This document shows positions 44,099 through 44,099 of a DNA stretch of 44,099 nt, piece after piece (position 1 is the first letter of the stretch; every line of letters starts with the position of its first letter). This DNA is from CAVTHW01 sp963734625. GTDB taxonomy: Bacteria; Acidobacteriota; Terriglobia; Bryobacterales; Bryobacteraceae. Location: assembly GCA_963734625.1 (NCBI GenBank), contig CAVTHW010000005.1:1-44099 (forward strand). Reading direction: 5' to 3'. The notes beneath the pieces are model-generated. The model was not told the origin of the DNA. It did no database searches and saw only the letters and a program-made list of their open reading frames with translations. Both the position numbers and the translations under genes were made by a program.

Positions 44099-44099
44099 T

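Overview
The window looks like a chromosomal segment of an uncultured or draft-quality Acidobacteriota genome, probably of the Solibacter/Bryobacterales type. This is inferred from gene content: two VWFA-domain proteins of the acidobacterial kind, a Cna-B/carboxypeptidase-regulatory-like secreted protein, a Tat-exported Gfo/Idh/MocA oxidoreductase beside ThuA and sugar-isomerase-like proteins, multihaem cytochromes and KDO genes. The DNA is GC-rich and Gram-negative in character. No rRNA or CRISPR array is present; there is one tRNA (Arg, anticodon TCT).

Layout. 0.2-2.4 kb: a Spy/CpxP-like periplasmic protein and a heavily frameshifted MttB-family methyltransferase. 2.5-8.9 kb: an accessory, defence-like island. 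It holds an MddA-like membrane methyltransferase, a stand-alone SLOG protein converging on a ThsB-like TIR protein, an unknown secreted protein, a HEPN protein and an Nmad2/Nmad3 pair. Three near-identical direct copies of the 3' end of the resident gene at 8684-9148 bracket the last two cargos. 9.2-15.9 kb: purA, yggX, an AAA+ ATPase divergent from a secretin, and a large secreted protein. 15.9-17.8 kb: two VWA proteins. 17.9-21.2 kb: kdsB-pyrG-kdsA (KDO/LPS supply with CTP synthase). 21.2-24.5 kb: a pilin-like protein, an M28 peptidase, a GNAT protein and the tRNA. 24.6-27.6 kb: a small leader ORF, then an aminotransferase and an ATP-type PEP carboxykinase, both broken by single-base indels. 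27.6-31.8 kb: a DUF1638 protein and a RACo-like corrinoid activator, facing a PAS/sigma-54 activator, then a short response-regulator-like protein. 31.9-36.7 kb: a nine-haem cytochrome c/cytochrome b fusion, a NapC-like hexahaem cytochrome and an ABC-2 exporter. 37.0-38.8 kb: a tyrosine recombinase and a RHH/PIN toxin-antitoxin pair. 39.1-42.9 kb: a double-ThuA protein, a Gfo/Idh/MocA oxidoreductase and a sugar-phosphate isomerase-like protein. 42.9-44.1 kb: a short ORF-less group II intron, a transposase remnant and a broken AGE-family epimerase at the window edge.

Two things stand out. The first is the array of 133-164 bp direct repeats copied from a host gene's 3' end, separating defence-type cargos; it reads like successive insertions into one hotspot. 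The second is the TIR + solo SLOG pair, which resembles the signalling half of Thoeris without a fused effector. A caution applies throughout: at least seven genes carry single-base frameshifts while keeping intact codon bias, so many apparent pseudogenes may be sequence errors.
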